Source of the DNA: a bacterium
Lineage (GTDB): Bacteria > UBP6 > UBA1177
Assembly: GCA_017963125.1 (NCBI GenBank)
Contig: JAGCUA010000012.1
Location: forward strand, 36,845-100,844
Reading direction: 5' to 3'
Length of the DNA stretch: 64,000 nt
Shown: positions 7,504 through 16,206 of the stretch, one piece after another
How the letters are laid out: each line of letters opens with the position of its first letter
How positions within the stretch are numbered: the first letter of the stretch is position 1
Position numbers and translations under genes: made by a program
Notes under the pieces: model-generated
Database searches by the model: none
What the model was told of the DNA's origin: nothing
What the model saw: the letters and a program-made list of their open reading frames with translations, nothing else

Positions 7504-8136
7504 ATGAAAAAATTTTATCTTTTTTCGATCCTGGCACTTCTCATTCTTCTTTTTGTTTCATGCTCCGGCGATGAAGACGAAAATGAAGGCGGCGGTTCGG
7601 GCGGCGGTTCAGCATGCGAATCGACTTTCGACTGTCCGATAGGCTTTGTGTGCAATACAGAACAGCACGTCTGCGAATCCGAATCGGGTCACGGCGGCGG
7701 TTCGGGCGGCGACGGAGCAGATACTGGTGATTCAGGAAACGGTGGAAACGGAGGCGACAACGGCGACACCGGCACTCCCGGCAAACAGGACGGAGATGAC
7801 GATCCTATAACCGGGAACTGCACTCCCGGCAAAAAACAGACCTGCCCCTACCAGGGTGCTCCCGAAACGGAAAATGTAGGTCCGTGCAGAGCCGGAATAA
7901 GAACCTGCAAAGATGACGGAACCTGGGGTCACTGTGAAGGCGAAGTCCTTCCGGTAAACGAGATCGGCGACGAACTCTGCTCTGACGGAATAGACAACGA
8001 CTGTGACGGTACCGCAGACAACGGAACAGACTTCGACGGCGACGGCTACGGTTCATGCAAGGACTGCTGCGAAACAGCTACGGACTGCAAAGGATTTGAT
8101 CCCGCAACAATATATCCTGGTGCTTATGAAATGTAG
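7504..8136 (+). CDS. Array lipoprotein 1, N-terminal part (ends at in-frame TAG)
   Basis: The ATG at 7504 starts a lipoprotein signal ending in LFVSC (Cys18). A Gly/Asn/Asp linker follows, then CTPGKKQTCPYQGAPETENV... and a MopE-type motif DGIDNDCDGTADNG TDFDGDGYGSC (Pfam PF11617-like). The frame stops at TAG 8134-8136, in the middle of a second MopE motif, and continues in the same frame to 9246. The three paralogs downstream are uninterrupted, so this copy is most simply a nonsense-mutated gene; a shortened, secreted lipoprotein of 210 residues may still be made. Confidence 0.75.
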   Translation: MKKFYLFSILALLILLFVSCSGDEDENEGGGSGGGSACESTFDCPIGFVCNTEQHVCESESGHGGGSGGDGADTGDSGNGGNGGDNGDTGTPGKQDGDDDPITGNCTPGKKQTCPYQGAPETENVGPCRAGIRTCKDDGTWGHCEGEVLPVNEIGDELCSDGIDNDCDGTADNGTDFDGDGYGSCKDCCETATDCKGFDPATIYPGAYEM

Positions 8137-8211
8137 GGCGACGAAGTCGACAACAACTGCAACGGCGAAATCGACGAGGAGACTTCATGCGACGGCGAAG
8201 ATGAGGAACTC

Positions 8212-9246
8212 ATGCTTGACGACTACCCCGGCAACGCGATAAAACTGGCTCATGCAATGGGGATCTGCGGCGACCAGCTTGTTTCGGCAGAGATTTCACT
8301 TGCAGGTCCGGCAGCGACCGAATCGATCGCAGACGAGCAGTGCATAAGTATCAGCGGCGGCGGAAACAAAATTTCCAGACAAAGTCTTCCCCTGCCTTAT
8401 TATACCAACGAATACAAAACTTTTGCCGCGCCTAATCAGTTCGGTTCAAATATTACCCCGAAAGAAGGATCGAAAATAGCTGTCCTTTCAACCGGTCCAT
8501 GGAATGCTCCGACACAAGAATTCAAATGTGCAAAACTCTCTTCCGGCGACATGAAAACCGCAAGCAAAGTTCCTGAAGACTGGATGAACATGATGCCGGA
8601 CTGCACTATTCCAAGATCACCGTCATGCGGCGGAACAGTTGTTGAAGACGGTCTCACAGACCAGTGCGCAGGAAAGGAGATTCCTACTGTTCAGGATCCG
8701 GTAATGCTTACTCTCAAAATCAAAGCGCCGATGAACGCGCGTGCTTTCCAGTTCAATCTTTTCTTCCTCTCGGCTGAATATCCGGGCACAGCCTGCTCCA
8801 GTTCGGCTTTCAACGACTTTTTCTTCGCGCTTCTTGATTCTGAACACAATACCAAGTATCCGGACGACGAATACCAGAATCCTTACGATAAAAACCTTGG
8901 AAAAGATGCAAAAGGCAACTTCGTAGGTGTCGATCTTGCTCCGGAAGGGCTTTTTACTGTCTGCGACAAGAGCAACAGTTCAAACAACTACCGTGAGTTC
9001 TGTGAAGACGCAACTCTTCTTCAGGGAACAGGGTTTGACGGCATGAGCGCAGGCAGCGGCGGCACCGGCTGGCTCACGACACGCGGAAATGTCGTTCCCG
9101 GCGAGACAATAACCTTAAGACTTGCGATTTTCGAGCAGGGAACTGTCTGGACTTACGGTCCTGACCACTCATACGATTCGACCGTTCTTCTCGACGGCTT
9201 CAAATGGCTTCCGAAACCTGCAAAAGCAGGAACCGGACAATACTGA
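8212..9246 (+). CDS. Array lipoprotein 1, C-terminal part (choice-of-anchor L-like)
   Basis: This continues the frame of the previous entry after the TAG; the 25 codons between 8137 and 8211 still encode GDEVDNNCNGEIDEE, so the reading frame has not decayed. The body matches the C-terminal domain of its three paralogs: FQFNLFFLSAEYPG, FNDFFFALLDS, GTGWLTTRGNVVPGETITLRLAI and the end GTGQY, which I read as a choice-of-anchor L-like domain. ATG 8212 has GAGGA 4-8 bases upstream, so reinitiation is possible, but such a product would lack a signal peptide. Without readthrough this half is probably not exported. Confidence 0.6.
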   Translation: MLDDYPGNAIKLAHAMGICGDQLVSAEISLAGPAATESIADEQCISISGGGNKISRQSLPLPYYTNEYKTFAAPNQFGSNITPKEGSKIAVLSTGPWNAPTQEFKCAKLSSGDMKTASKVPEDWMNMMPDCTIPRSPSCGGTVVEDGLTDQCAGKEIPTVQDPVMLTLKIKAPMNARAFQFNLFFLSAEYPGTACSSSAFNDFFFALLDSEHNTKYPDDEYQNPYDKNLGKDAKGNFVGVDLAPEGLFTVCDKSNSSNNYREFCEDATLLQGTGFDGMSAGSGGTGWLTTRGNVVPGETITLRLAIFEQGTVWTYGPDHSYDSTVLLDGFKWLPKPAKAGTGQY

Positions 9247-9278
9247 TCTCCTATTTCCTCTCCTAACATACAAACTTC

Positions 9279-9306
9279 TTGATTATTTTTCGTCTTAAAA
9301 TACAAT
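9279..9306 (+). promoter_or_regulatory. Promoter of array lipoprotein 2
   Basis: TTGATT (9279-9284), 16-base spacer, TACAAT (9301-9306). Confidence 0.5.
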
Positions 9307-9339
9307 AATATGGTTTTGACTTCTGTGTTGGAGGATACA

Positions 9340-10896
9340 ATGAAACTTTTTAAGTTAATCTCAATGCTCGCTATTTTAGTATTTTGCCTTGTTTCATGCG
9401 GTGGCGATGACGACGAGGAAGGCGGATCTTCAGGTCAGGGCGAAGGTCAGAGTTGTGAATCGAGTTTTGACTGCCCCATAGGCTTTGTGTGCGATACAGA
9501 ACAGCACGTCTGCAAATCCGAATCGGGTAACGGCGGCGGTTCCGGCGACGGAGCAGATACCGGTGATTCAGGAAACGGCGGAAACGGAGGCGGAGAAGAT
9601 AACGGCGACACCGATACTCCCGGAAAACAGGACGGAGATGACGATCCTATAACCGGAAACTGCACTCCCGGCAAAAAACAGACCTGCCCCTACCAGGGTG
9701 CTCCCGAAACTGAAAATGTAGGTCCGTGCAGAGCCGGAATAAGAACATGCAAAGACGACGGAACCTGGGGTCACTGTGAAGGCGAAGTCCTTCCGGTAAA
9801 CGAGATCGGTGATGAACTCTGCGCTGACGGCATAGACAACGACTGCAACGGAAAAATTGATGACGGAACAGATTTCGACGGTGACGGCTACGGTTCATGC
9901 GAGGACTGCTGCGAAACGACCGATCAATGCCCTTTCCCGAAAGAAGCGTGGGACAACAGCATTGCTTCTCACCTCTGTGAATACGGTGAAGAAGTGATTT
10001 ACGGCTGCGATACAGATATAGCGGCAAATTCCACAGACCCTGTTGACTATGCAAAAGCGATCGGAATCTGCAAGATGACGACTGAAGATTCCAGCGACTG
10101 GGGACTTATCAGTGCGAAAATTTCCGCTCCGAACGGCAATGCCAGCGTTCATAGCGGCTCAAACGGACTTCTTCCAAAACTCGGAAACGTGATAACACCC
10201 AAGGCTGGCAGTTTAATGCTCGGACTCAGTTCAGGTAAAGTAACAGATCCTTTTACAACAACAACCTTAGGTGGAAAAAGCGGAGCTCCGCAAGATTGGG
10301 TCAACGCAAACGGAGGAAAATTTCCGCAAGCTCCTGTATGCAACGGAAGTTCCGGAACAAGCGGCGACGTAAATGACGCCGTCATGCTCGAAATGAGAAT
10401 ACGTGTTCCGAAAACAGCAAAATCGTTCAGTTTCAACCTTTACTTCCTGACAAAAGAATATTCAGAATACATCTGCTCGCCATTCAACGATTTTTTTATT
10501 GCACTTCTTGATTCTACCCACACCAGCAGCGATCCGACACTTCAGAATCCGGCAGATAAGAACCTTGCAATGGATGCCAGCGGCAACCCTGTCGGCATAA
10601 ATCTGGCTCCAAGCGGTCTTTTCACACAATGCAAGGTACAGAGCACTGTCACGAACTTATACGGAACATTTGATGCTTCTTCATGCACAGGAACAGATGA
10701 ACTTCAAGGCACGGGGTTTGAATCAAACGGCGGAACCGGCTGGCTCACGACACGCGGAAACGTCGTCGGCGGTGAAGTCATAACGCTGCGTCTCGCTATC
10801 TGGGATCTTGCCGACCACTCTTTTGATTCCCTTGTCCTCATCGACAACTTCAAATGGGATGTTGCGGAATACAAACCCGGAACCGGTCAGTACTAA
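9340..10896 (+). CDS. Array lipoprotein 2 (MopE motif, choice-of-anchor L-like)
   Basis: 518 residues; ATG 9340 follows GGAGG. Lipobox CLVSC, Gly/Asp linker, a Cys-pair segment (ESSFDCPIGFVC), then CTPGKKQTCPYQGAPETE, DGIDNDCNGKIDDGTDFDGD (a Ca/Cu-binding MopE-like loop) and a Cys-Cys segment. The ~300-residue C-terminal half carries FSFNLYFLTKEYSE, FNDFFIALLDS, GTGWLTTRGNVVGGE and ends NFKWDVAEYKPGTGQY. It is expected at the outer membrane surface. Same length as gene 3 and very close in sequence, so they are recent duplicates. Ligand and role unknown. Confidence 0.8.
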   Translation: MKLFKLISMLAILVFCLVSCGGDDDEEGGSSGQGEGQSCESSFDCPIGFVCDTEQHVCKSESGNGGGSGDGADTGDSGNGGNGGGEDNGDTDTPGKQDGDDDPITGNCTPGKKQTCPYQGAPETENVGPCRAGIRTCKDDGTWGHCEGEVLPVNEIGDELCADGIDNDCNGKIDDGTDFDGDGYGSCEDCCETTDQCPFPKEAWDNSIASHLCEYGEEVIYGCDTDIAANSTDPVDYAKAIGICKMTTEDSSDWGLISAKISAPNGNASVHSGSNGLLPKLGNVITPKAGSLMLGLSSGKVTDPFTTTTLGGKSGAPQDWVNANGGKFPQAPVCNGSSGTSGDVNDAVMLEMRIRVPKTAKSFSFNLYFLTKEYSEYICSPFNDFFIALLDSTHTSSDPTLQNPADKNLAMDASGNPVGINLAPSGLFTQCKVQSTVTNLYGTFDASSCTGTDELQGTGFESNGGTGWLTTRGNVVGGEVITLRLAIWDLADHSFDSLVLIDNFKWDVAEYKPGTGQY

Positions 10897-10930
10897 ACAT
10901 TCTCTTTTTTCATTTTTCCTGACACCTTTC

Positions 10931-10958
10931 TTGCTTCTTTCCTAACGAAAACTACAAT
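10931..10958 (+). promoter_or_regulatory. Promoter of array lipoprotein 3
   Basis: TTGCTT (10931-10936), 16-base spacer, TACAAT (10953-10958). Confidence 0.5.
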
Positions 10959-10985
10959 AAGTCTGTTTTTATGCTGGAGGAGATT

Positions 10986-12542
10986 ATGAAGTTACAGAAA
11001 CTTGCCTTGATTTTTTTGATTTTTACGCTCTCTCTTGTTTCCTGCGGTTCTGACGAAGAAGACGACGGAGACACTTCTTCCGGCGTCGGACAAAGCTGTC
11101 AATCAACTTTTGACTGCCGTGTAGGTCTTACCTGCGATCCCGAAAAGAAAATTTGTGTTGAAAGTCCTGACGAAGAAAATGAAAAAAACGACAGTGATTC
11201 TGGTTCATCTGAAACAAGCGATTCAGAACATTCCGACGATGATGTCTCAGACACAGGAAATCCGGAAGCCCCTGATGACAACGATCCGATAACGGGTGAC
11301 TGCACTTCAGGCGAAACACAGAAATGTACATATCAGGGTGCTCCGGAAACAGAAGATGTCGGCCCTTGCAGAGCCGGAATAAGGACTTGTAAAGATGACG
11401 GGAGCTGGGGAAAATGCGAGGGAGAAGTCCTTCCGGTAAACGAGACCGGAAACGAACTCTGCGCTGACGGAATAGACAACGACTGCAACGGAAAAATTGA
11501 CGACGGAACCGATTTCGACGGCGACGGAAACGGCTCATGCTCCGACTGCTGCGAAACAACGGAAGTATGTCCTTTCCCGAAAGAAGCCTGGGATAAAAGC
11601 AATCCGGCTCACCTCTGCGAATATGAAGAAATCAGCTATGACTGCGACTCGGAGATCCAGCAGGATTCAACCGATCCATACGATTATGCAAAAGCTATCG
11701 GCATCTGCAATACAACGACCGAAGATTCTGACAAATGGGGACTTATAAGTGCAGAAATATCAACTCCTACAGGTCTTTCGACAGATGTTCACAAAGGAAG
11801 CAACGGCCTGCTTTCAAAACTCGGCGATCTCATAAAACCTCGCGAAGGCGGACTCATGCTCGGTTTGAGTTCCGGCAAAGTCACCGATCCTTTCACAGGA
11901 TACACATCTCTGGACAATTATTCCGGCGCTCCGGCGGACTGGCTTGAAGCAAATGATGAAAAATTTCCGGCGGCTCCGGTATGCGAAGAAGGTCATTCGG
12001 GGACCCAGGGCGGTGTCCGCAATGCAGTTATGCTTACAATGAAGATAAAAGCTCCTAAATCTGCAAGATCGTTCCGTTTCAACATCTATTTTCTGACAGA
12101 AGAATACCCGAAGTGGATATGCTCGCAGTACAACGACTTTTTTATAGCCCTTCTTGATTCAGAATACACAAGCAGCGATCCTACTCTTCAAAATCCGGCT
12201 GATAAAAATCTCGCAATGGACGCGAGCGGCAACCCTGTCGGAATAAATTTAGCTCCGGCCGGACTTTTCACTCAGTGCAAAAACTATAACGGAAACAATG
12301 CTCAGAACTACCATGTCGAAGTGACATCTTGCATAGGAACGGATGAACTTAAGGGAACAGGCTTCGAATCAAACGGCGGTACCGGCTGGCTCACTACCCG
12401 AGGAAACATAGTCGGAGGTGAGATAATAACTTTGAGACTTGCCATCTGGGATCTGAACGATGCGCAGTACGATTCGCTCGTACTTATCGACAACTTCAAA
12501 TGGGATGTCGCAGAATACAAGCCCGGAACCGGACAATATTAA
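10986..12542 (+). CDS. Array lipoprotein 3 (MopE motif, choice-of-anchor L-like)
   Basis: 518 residues; ATG 10986 is preceded by GGAGGA, while the ATG at 10971 lies inside the leader. Lipobox SLVSC. The linker differs from gene 2, being Ser/Glu/Asp-rich (SDSGSSETSDSEHSDDDVSD) instead of Gly/Asn-rich. The Cys-rich and MopE blocks and the C-terminal domain (FRFNIYFLTEEYPK, YNDFFIALLDS, GTGWLTTRGNIVGGE, YKPGTGQY) match gene 2 closely. Conserved body with a freely changing stalk is typical of surface lipoproteins. Confidence 0.8.
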   Translation: MKLQKLALIFLIFTLSLVSCGSDEEDDGDTSSGVGQSCQSTFDCRVGLTCDPEKKICVESPDEENEKNDSDSGSSETSDSEHSDDDVSDTGNPEAPDDNDPITGDCTSGETQKCTYQGAPETEDVGPCRAGIRTCKDDGSWGKCEGEVLPVNETGNELCADGIDNDCNGKIDDGTDFDGDGNGSCSDCCETTEVCPFPKEAWDKSNPAHLCEYEEISYDCDSEIQQDSTDPYDYAKAIGICNTTTEDSDKWGLISAEISTPTGLSTDVHKGSNGLLSKLGDLIKPREGGLMLGLSSGKVTDPFTGYTSLDNYSGAPADWLEANDEKFPAAPVCEEGHSGTQGGVRNAVMLTMKIKAPKSARSFRFNIYFLTEEYPKWICSQYNDFFIALLDSEYTSSDPTLQNPADKNLAMDASGNPVGINLAPAGLFTQCKNYNGNNAQNYHVEVTSCIGTDELKGTGFESNGGTGWLTTRGNIVGGEIITLRLAIWDLNDAQYDSLVLIDNFKWDVAEYKPGTGQY

Positions 12543-12561
12543 ACATGTTCTTTCCATTTCC

Positions 12562-12589
12562 TTGATTCTTAACTGTACATAAATATAAT
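12562..12589 (+). promoter_or_regulatory. Promoter of array lipoprotein 4
   Basis: TTGATT (12562-12567), 16-base spacer, perfect TATAAT (12584-12589). Confidence 0.6.
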
Positions 12590-12648
12590 TACCGGGTTCA
12601 TCGAATTGCGAGAAACTCCGATTTCGAATCGTTTTTATGGAGGAATAA

Positions 12649-14190
12649 ATGAAATTTCTGCGTATTTTTTCCATTTTGCTACTTTTTGCACTTGTTATGC
12701 CTATTTCCTGTGTCAGTGATGACGATGAGGGGAACAATGAAAATCAAAATTCTTCAGATGACAGCATGAACGGAGACAACAACGGTAACTCCGCTGACAA
12801 CGGCGGCAACTCCGGTGACAACGGCGGCAACTCCGGTGACAACAGCGGAAACTCAGGCGACAACAGCGGAAACTCAGGCGACAACAGCGGAAACTCAGGC
12901 GACAACAGCGGAAACTCAGGTGACAACAACGGGAATTCCGGTGACAACAACGGGAATTGTACTCCCGGCGAGATCCAGAAATGTCCTTACCACGCTTATC
13001 CTGAAACCGAAGGTGTCGGTCCGTGCAAAGCCGGAACAAAAACATGTAAAGCCGACGGCACCTGGGGAGTTTGCGAAGGAGAAGTCACTCCTGTCAACGA
13101 GATCGGCAACAAGTTATGCGCAGACGGAATAGACAACGACTGCAACGGCACTGTCGACGACGGGACCGATATCGACGGCGACGGTCACGGCGCATGCTCT
13201 GACTGCTGCGAACTCTCTTCCGACTGTCCTCAGCCGGCATTGGCGTGGGATGAAAAAAACGACGTATGCGAATACGGAAATCCTGGTGACCACAAATGCG
13301 ATTCGGATCTTTCGCCATCGACTCACGATCCTGCAGACTATGCAAAAGCTATCGGCATCTGCAAAACAACGACCGAAGATTCCGACGAATGGGGTCTGAT
13401 AAGTGCGCGCATCGTCGCTCCCGACGGCAAAAACCCATCCGGATCGATCGATAAGATCCATGACGGCAGCCACGGACTGCTTACAGGTCTCGGCAACGTC
13501 ATATCTGCGAAAGGACACTACCTTCTCGCTCTGACCACAGGACAAGTCGCAGATCCCTTCTCCAGTGAAAACAGCTACAATGGCGGCACATCAAGCTATC
13601 CGCCTGAAGACTGGTTCGATTTTCACAACAACCAGTATCCTTCAGCTCCGGCCTGCACTGGAAATGAAGGAGAAGAGACTGAAATGTGGGATGCTGTCAT
13701 GTTTGAAATGAAGATAAAAGTTCCGCTCGATTCAAAATCATTCAGTTTTAAGATCTACTTCCTGACGAAGGAATATCCTACATGGATATGCTCCAAATTC
13801 AACGACTTTTTCGTTGCCCTTCTCGATTCCAAATACACGAGCACGGATCCGACCCTGAAAAATCCGGAAGACAAGAACCTCGCTCTTGACGCTTCAGGAA
13901 ATCCGGTAGGAGTAAACCTCGCTCCGGCAGGGCTTTTCTCGCAGTGCGTTAACCAGTCCAACTACAATGTTACATCCTGCCAGGGGACCGAAGAACTTCA
14001 GGGAACAGGCTTTGAAAATAACGGCGGAACCGGCTGGCTCACAGTAAGAGGCAATGTTGTCGGCGGAGAGATCATCACTTTGAGAATGGCTATCTGGGAC
14101 CTCGACGACTCCAACTGGGATTCAATAACACTGATCGATGATTTCAAATGGGATACCAACGAACACACTCCGGGAATCGACCCTAAATAA
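12649..14190 (+). CDS. Array lipoprotein 4 (repeat stalk, MopE motif, choice-of-anchor L-like)
   Basis: 513 residues; ATGGAGGAATAA supplies the ribosome site. Lipobox MPISC. The stalk is a run of seven-residue repeats of the type NSGDN(S/G/N)G, followed by CTPGEIQKCPYHAYPETEGV, DGIDNDCNGTVDDGTDIDGD and the C-terminal domain shared with genes 1-3 (FSFKIYFLTKEYPT, FNDFFVALLDS, GTGWLTVRGNVVGGE). It ends THTPGIDPK, unlike the GTGQY end of the other three, and is the most diverged copy. Confidence 0.8.
   Translation: MKFLRIFSILLLFALVMPISCVSDDDEGNNENQNSSDDSMNGDNNGNSADNGGNSGDNGGNSGDNSGNSGDNSGNSGDNSGNSGDNSGNSGDNNGNSGDNNGNCTPGEIQKCPYHAYPETEGVGPCKAGTKTCKADGTWGVCEGEVTPVNEIGNKLCADGIDNDCNGTVDDGTDIDGDGHGACSDCCELSSDCPQPALAWDEKNDVCEYGNPGDHKCDSDLSPSTHDPADYAKAIGICKTTTEDSDEWGLISARIVAPDGKNPSGSIDKIHDGSHGLLTGLGNVISAKGHYLLALTTGQVADPFSSENSYNGGTSSYPPEDWFDFHNNQYPSAPACTGNEGEETEMWDAVMFEMKIKVPLDSKSFSFKIYFLTKEYPTWICSKFNDFFVALLDSKYTSTDPTLKNPEDKNLALDASGNPVGVNLAPAGLFSQCVNQSNYNVTSCQGTEELQGTGFENNGGTGWLTVRGNVVGGEIITLRMAIWDLDDSNWDSITLIDDFKWDTNEHTPGIDPK
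12778..12945 (+). repeat. 21-bp tandem repeat in the stalk of array lipoprotein 4
   Basis: Eight 21-base units of the form AACAGCGGAAACTCAGGCGAC; the central units are identical or differ by one base, while the outer units have drifted. Unit number can change in frame without breaking the protein, so stalk length is likely variable between strains. Confidence 0.8.
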
Positions 14191-14302
14191 AAAAATTATC
14201 AATAAAAACTTGCGTTTTTCATAAAAAACATTAAATTTCTCCACGTTTTAGTTTTTTTGTGTGTATTACTTTTTGTGTTATTCAATTTTTTTGGAGGATC
14301 CC

Positions 14303-14542
14303 ATGAAAGAATTTGTTGAATTCATTACGAAAAAGCTCGTTGACGTTCCCGAAGCAGTCGAAGTCAGCTATCTCGAGGGAAAAAATACAGCTATAATCGA
14401 GCTCAGAGTAGCTCCGGAAGATGTCGGTAAAGTTATCGGCAAAAGCGGTAGAACAGCAAACGCTCTCCGCACTCTCATCAGCGCAGTCGCAAGCCGTCAG
14501 AACCAGAAAGTCGTTTTGGAAATCATCGAAGAGAACAAATAA
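14303..14542 (+). CDS. khpA: KH-domain RNA-binding protein KhpA
   Basis: 79 residues; ATG 14303 follows GGAGG. It is a single KH domain with the GKVIGKSGRTANALRTL form of the GxxG loop, preceded by VAPEDV, as in KhpA. KhpA binds RNA, usually with KhpB/Jag, and affects cell elongation and division. Its TAA shares an A with the ATG of the next gene, so the two are translationally coupled. Confidence 0.88.
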   Translation: MKEFVEFITKKLVDVPEAVEVSYLEGKNTAIIELRVAPEDVGKVIGKSGRTANALRTLISAVASRQNQKVVLEIIEENK

Positions 14543-16206
14543 TGTCTCCCAAAAGAAAAGTGCGCGCCTCGGAACTTGCTGCGGACAGAAACAGCACTTC
14601 CCACTGGCGTTATCTGTTTCTCCTTATCGCCGTAGGCGGATTCTTCCTTTATTTTATGATAAAATGGTCGAGCGATAAAGAATACGACCGTTTCGCCGCG
14701 GCAAAACAGTATTCCGAATATTACAAGGATTTTTTCGTGGAACAGCCGCTTACCTACACGGTTTTTGAAGAAAGCAAACTTGTGATACGGGCAACGAATC
14801 TCGGTTCGGACTTCTGGAATAAGGATTTTTATGCGATGATCAGACAGTCGGAAAACGAAGTCAACGAAATGCTGAATGTCGCAAAACTCATAAACGAGAC
14901 TCATTCGGAAACAGGCGAAACTTTGAAGGAAGAACAAAACCTTTCGTCGTTTCCTGCTCTTTACGGGCTTATAGAAACCGGCAAAAAAATGTCGGAAATT
15001 TCCTATTACAACATCGCATCTGGCGAAATTTCGGAATTCTGGGAGAGACAGTATCGAAATTACAAAAAGAAATCAACAGCTTATGCAAAAGCTGAAGTCG
15101 TTCTCAACTATCTTTTCGACAATCCGATGCTCTCTCCAACCGAGATCCAGAACAGGAAAAAACTTCTCGACACTCTGACGAAAGAGAAAACCGATTCAGC
15201 TTATTCAGTTGACGAGATAGCAAATCAGATCTACAAACTGGCTGACAAAACTTTCGCAAAAATGCTGAAAGAGGCCCTCTCGAAACCTTCTTCGATCTCA
15301 GAAAACGAGAAAAAGGCGCTTCTGCTCAACATTTTAGCTCACGTCAAAATCCATTCGACGATCGACGAAGCTCCGAAATTCGAGAATGCGAAAGCGTTTG
15401 TTCCCTATGCAGATCCGAACAAAATCGCCCTGGACAGCGAGAAAAAAAGTGTAAAGATCCTGAGCCCTAACATCAGTATCGACGTAAACTTCTTCAGAGA
15501 AGCGCTTTTTATGAAACAGCTTCATGAAAAGTTGCCGAAAGTGAAATTCAACTATCTCATCTATCTCGGCGACCGCCACGGAATGTGGAAACTTCCGAAA
15601 GAATACGTTCGCTGGTCTGTTTCGATCGATGATCCTTTCTCAGTCACAGACAAGATACGCGGCGCGATTAAGCTCATGCCGGAAGAAGGTTACTTCGTCA
15701 TCACGCGGCGCAACGAGAACGTGATAATGGTCAGAATGGATGAATTGAGCAGTAAAATCAAGAAAGATCTTGATTCGATCCCGGAATATGATGCGAAAAA
15801 CGCTTATCTCGTCCAGCTCAAAAAGGATTATCCCGACAAAACCTACTTCTTTGATCCGATCAAGAAGACGATGTTCCGCAAATACGATACTCCTGTCGAC
15901 TGGCGGACTGCCGAACAGGTCGAGAACAACCTTGCAGCTTTTGTCATTGACGAGGAAGATCCGGTCAGGGCAAGAATGCTCTCCTACTCTCTTTTCATTT
16001 CGGATGACGCACGGATCGCAGACCACGAAAAAGGGTTTGCGGATACGATTTTCGCAGTCCTCAAAAACGATTCGACCGTCTTCGTTCCGGAAAAGCAAAA
16101 AGAACTGTTCATGACTCCCGAAGACGTGAAAGAGGCTAAAATCAAAGCCGACTACAAGGCACGCGGCCTCAATCCAGACGGAACGGTCCCCACCAAAAAG
16201 AAATGA
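14542..16206 (+). CDS. Membrane-anchored protein of unknown function
   Basis: 554 residues, not recognised. A basic N-terminus is followed by one transmembrane segment (YLFLLIAVGGFFLYFMI, about residues 28-44), so the rest probably lies in the periplasm. The body is rich in Lys/Glu with helical stretches to about residue 300, then a more globular part (SPNISIDVNFFREALF, FNYLIYLGDRHGMWKLP, GYFVITRRNENVIMVRMDEL). It starts within the stop of khpA and its TGA overlaps the rarA ATG by 4 bases, so it is made with both. Confidence 0.7.
   Translation: MSPKRKVRASELAADRNSTSHWRYLFLLIAVGGFFLYFMIKWSSDKEYDRFAAAKQYSEYYKDFFVEQPLTYTVFEESKLVIRATNLGSDFWNKDFYAMIRQSENEVNEMLNVAKLINETHSETGETLKEEQNLSSFPALYGLIETGKKMSEISYYNIASGEISEFWERQYRNYKKKSTAYAKAEVVLNYLFDNPMLSPTEIQNRKKLLDTLTKEKTDSAYSVDEIANQIYKLADKTFAKMLKEALSKPSSISENEKKALLLNILAHVKIHSTIDEAPKFENAKAFVPYADPNKIALDSEKKSVKILSPNISIDVNFFREALFMKQLHEKLPKVKFNYLIYLGDRHGMWKLPKEYVRWSVSIDDPFSVTDKIRGAIKLMPEEGYFVITRRNENVIMVRMDELSSKIKKDLDSIPEYDAKNAYLVQLKKDYPDKTYFFDPIKKTMFRKYDTPVDWRTAEQVENNLAAFVIDEEDPVRARMLSYSLFISDDARIADHEKGFADTIFAVLKNDSTVFVPEKQKELFMTPEDVKEAKIKADYKARGLNPDGTVPTKKK

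Noticed and set aside
8134..8136. TAG read as pyrrolysine or a general recoded codon
   Set aside because: TAG ends other genes normally in this window and no pyl gene or suppressor tRNA is visible; I keep only the local observation.
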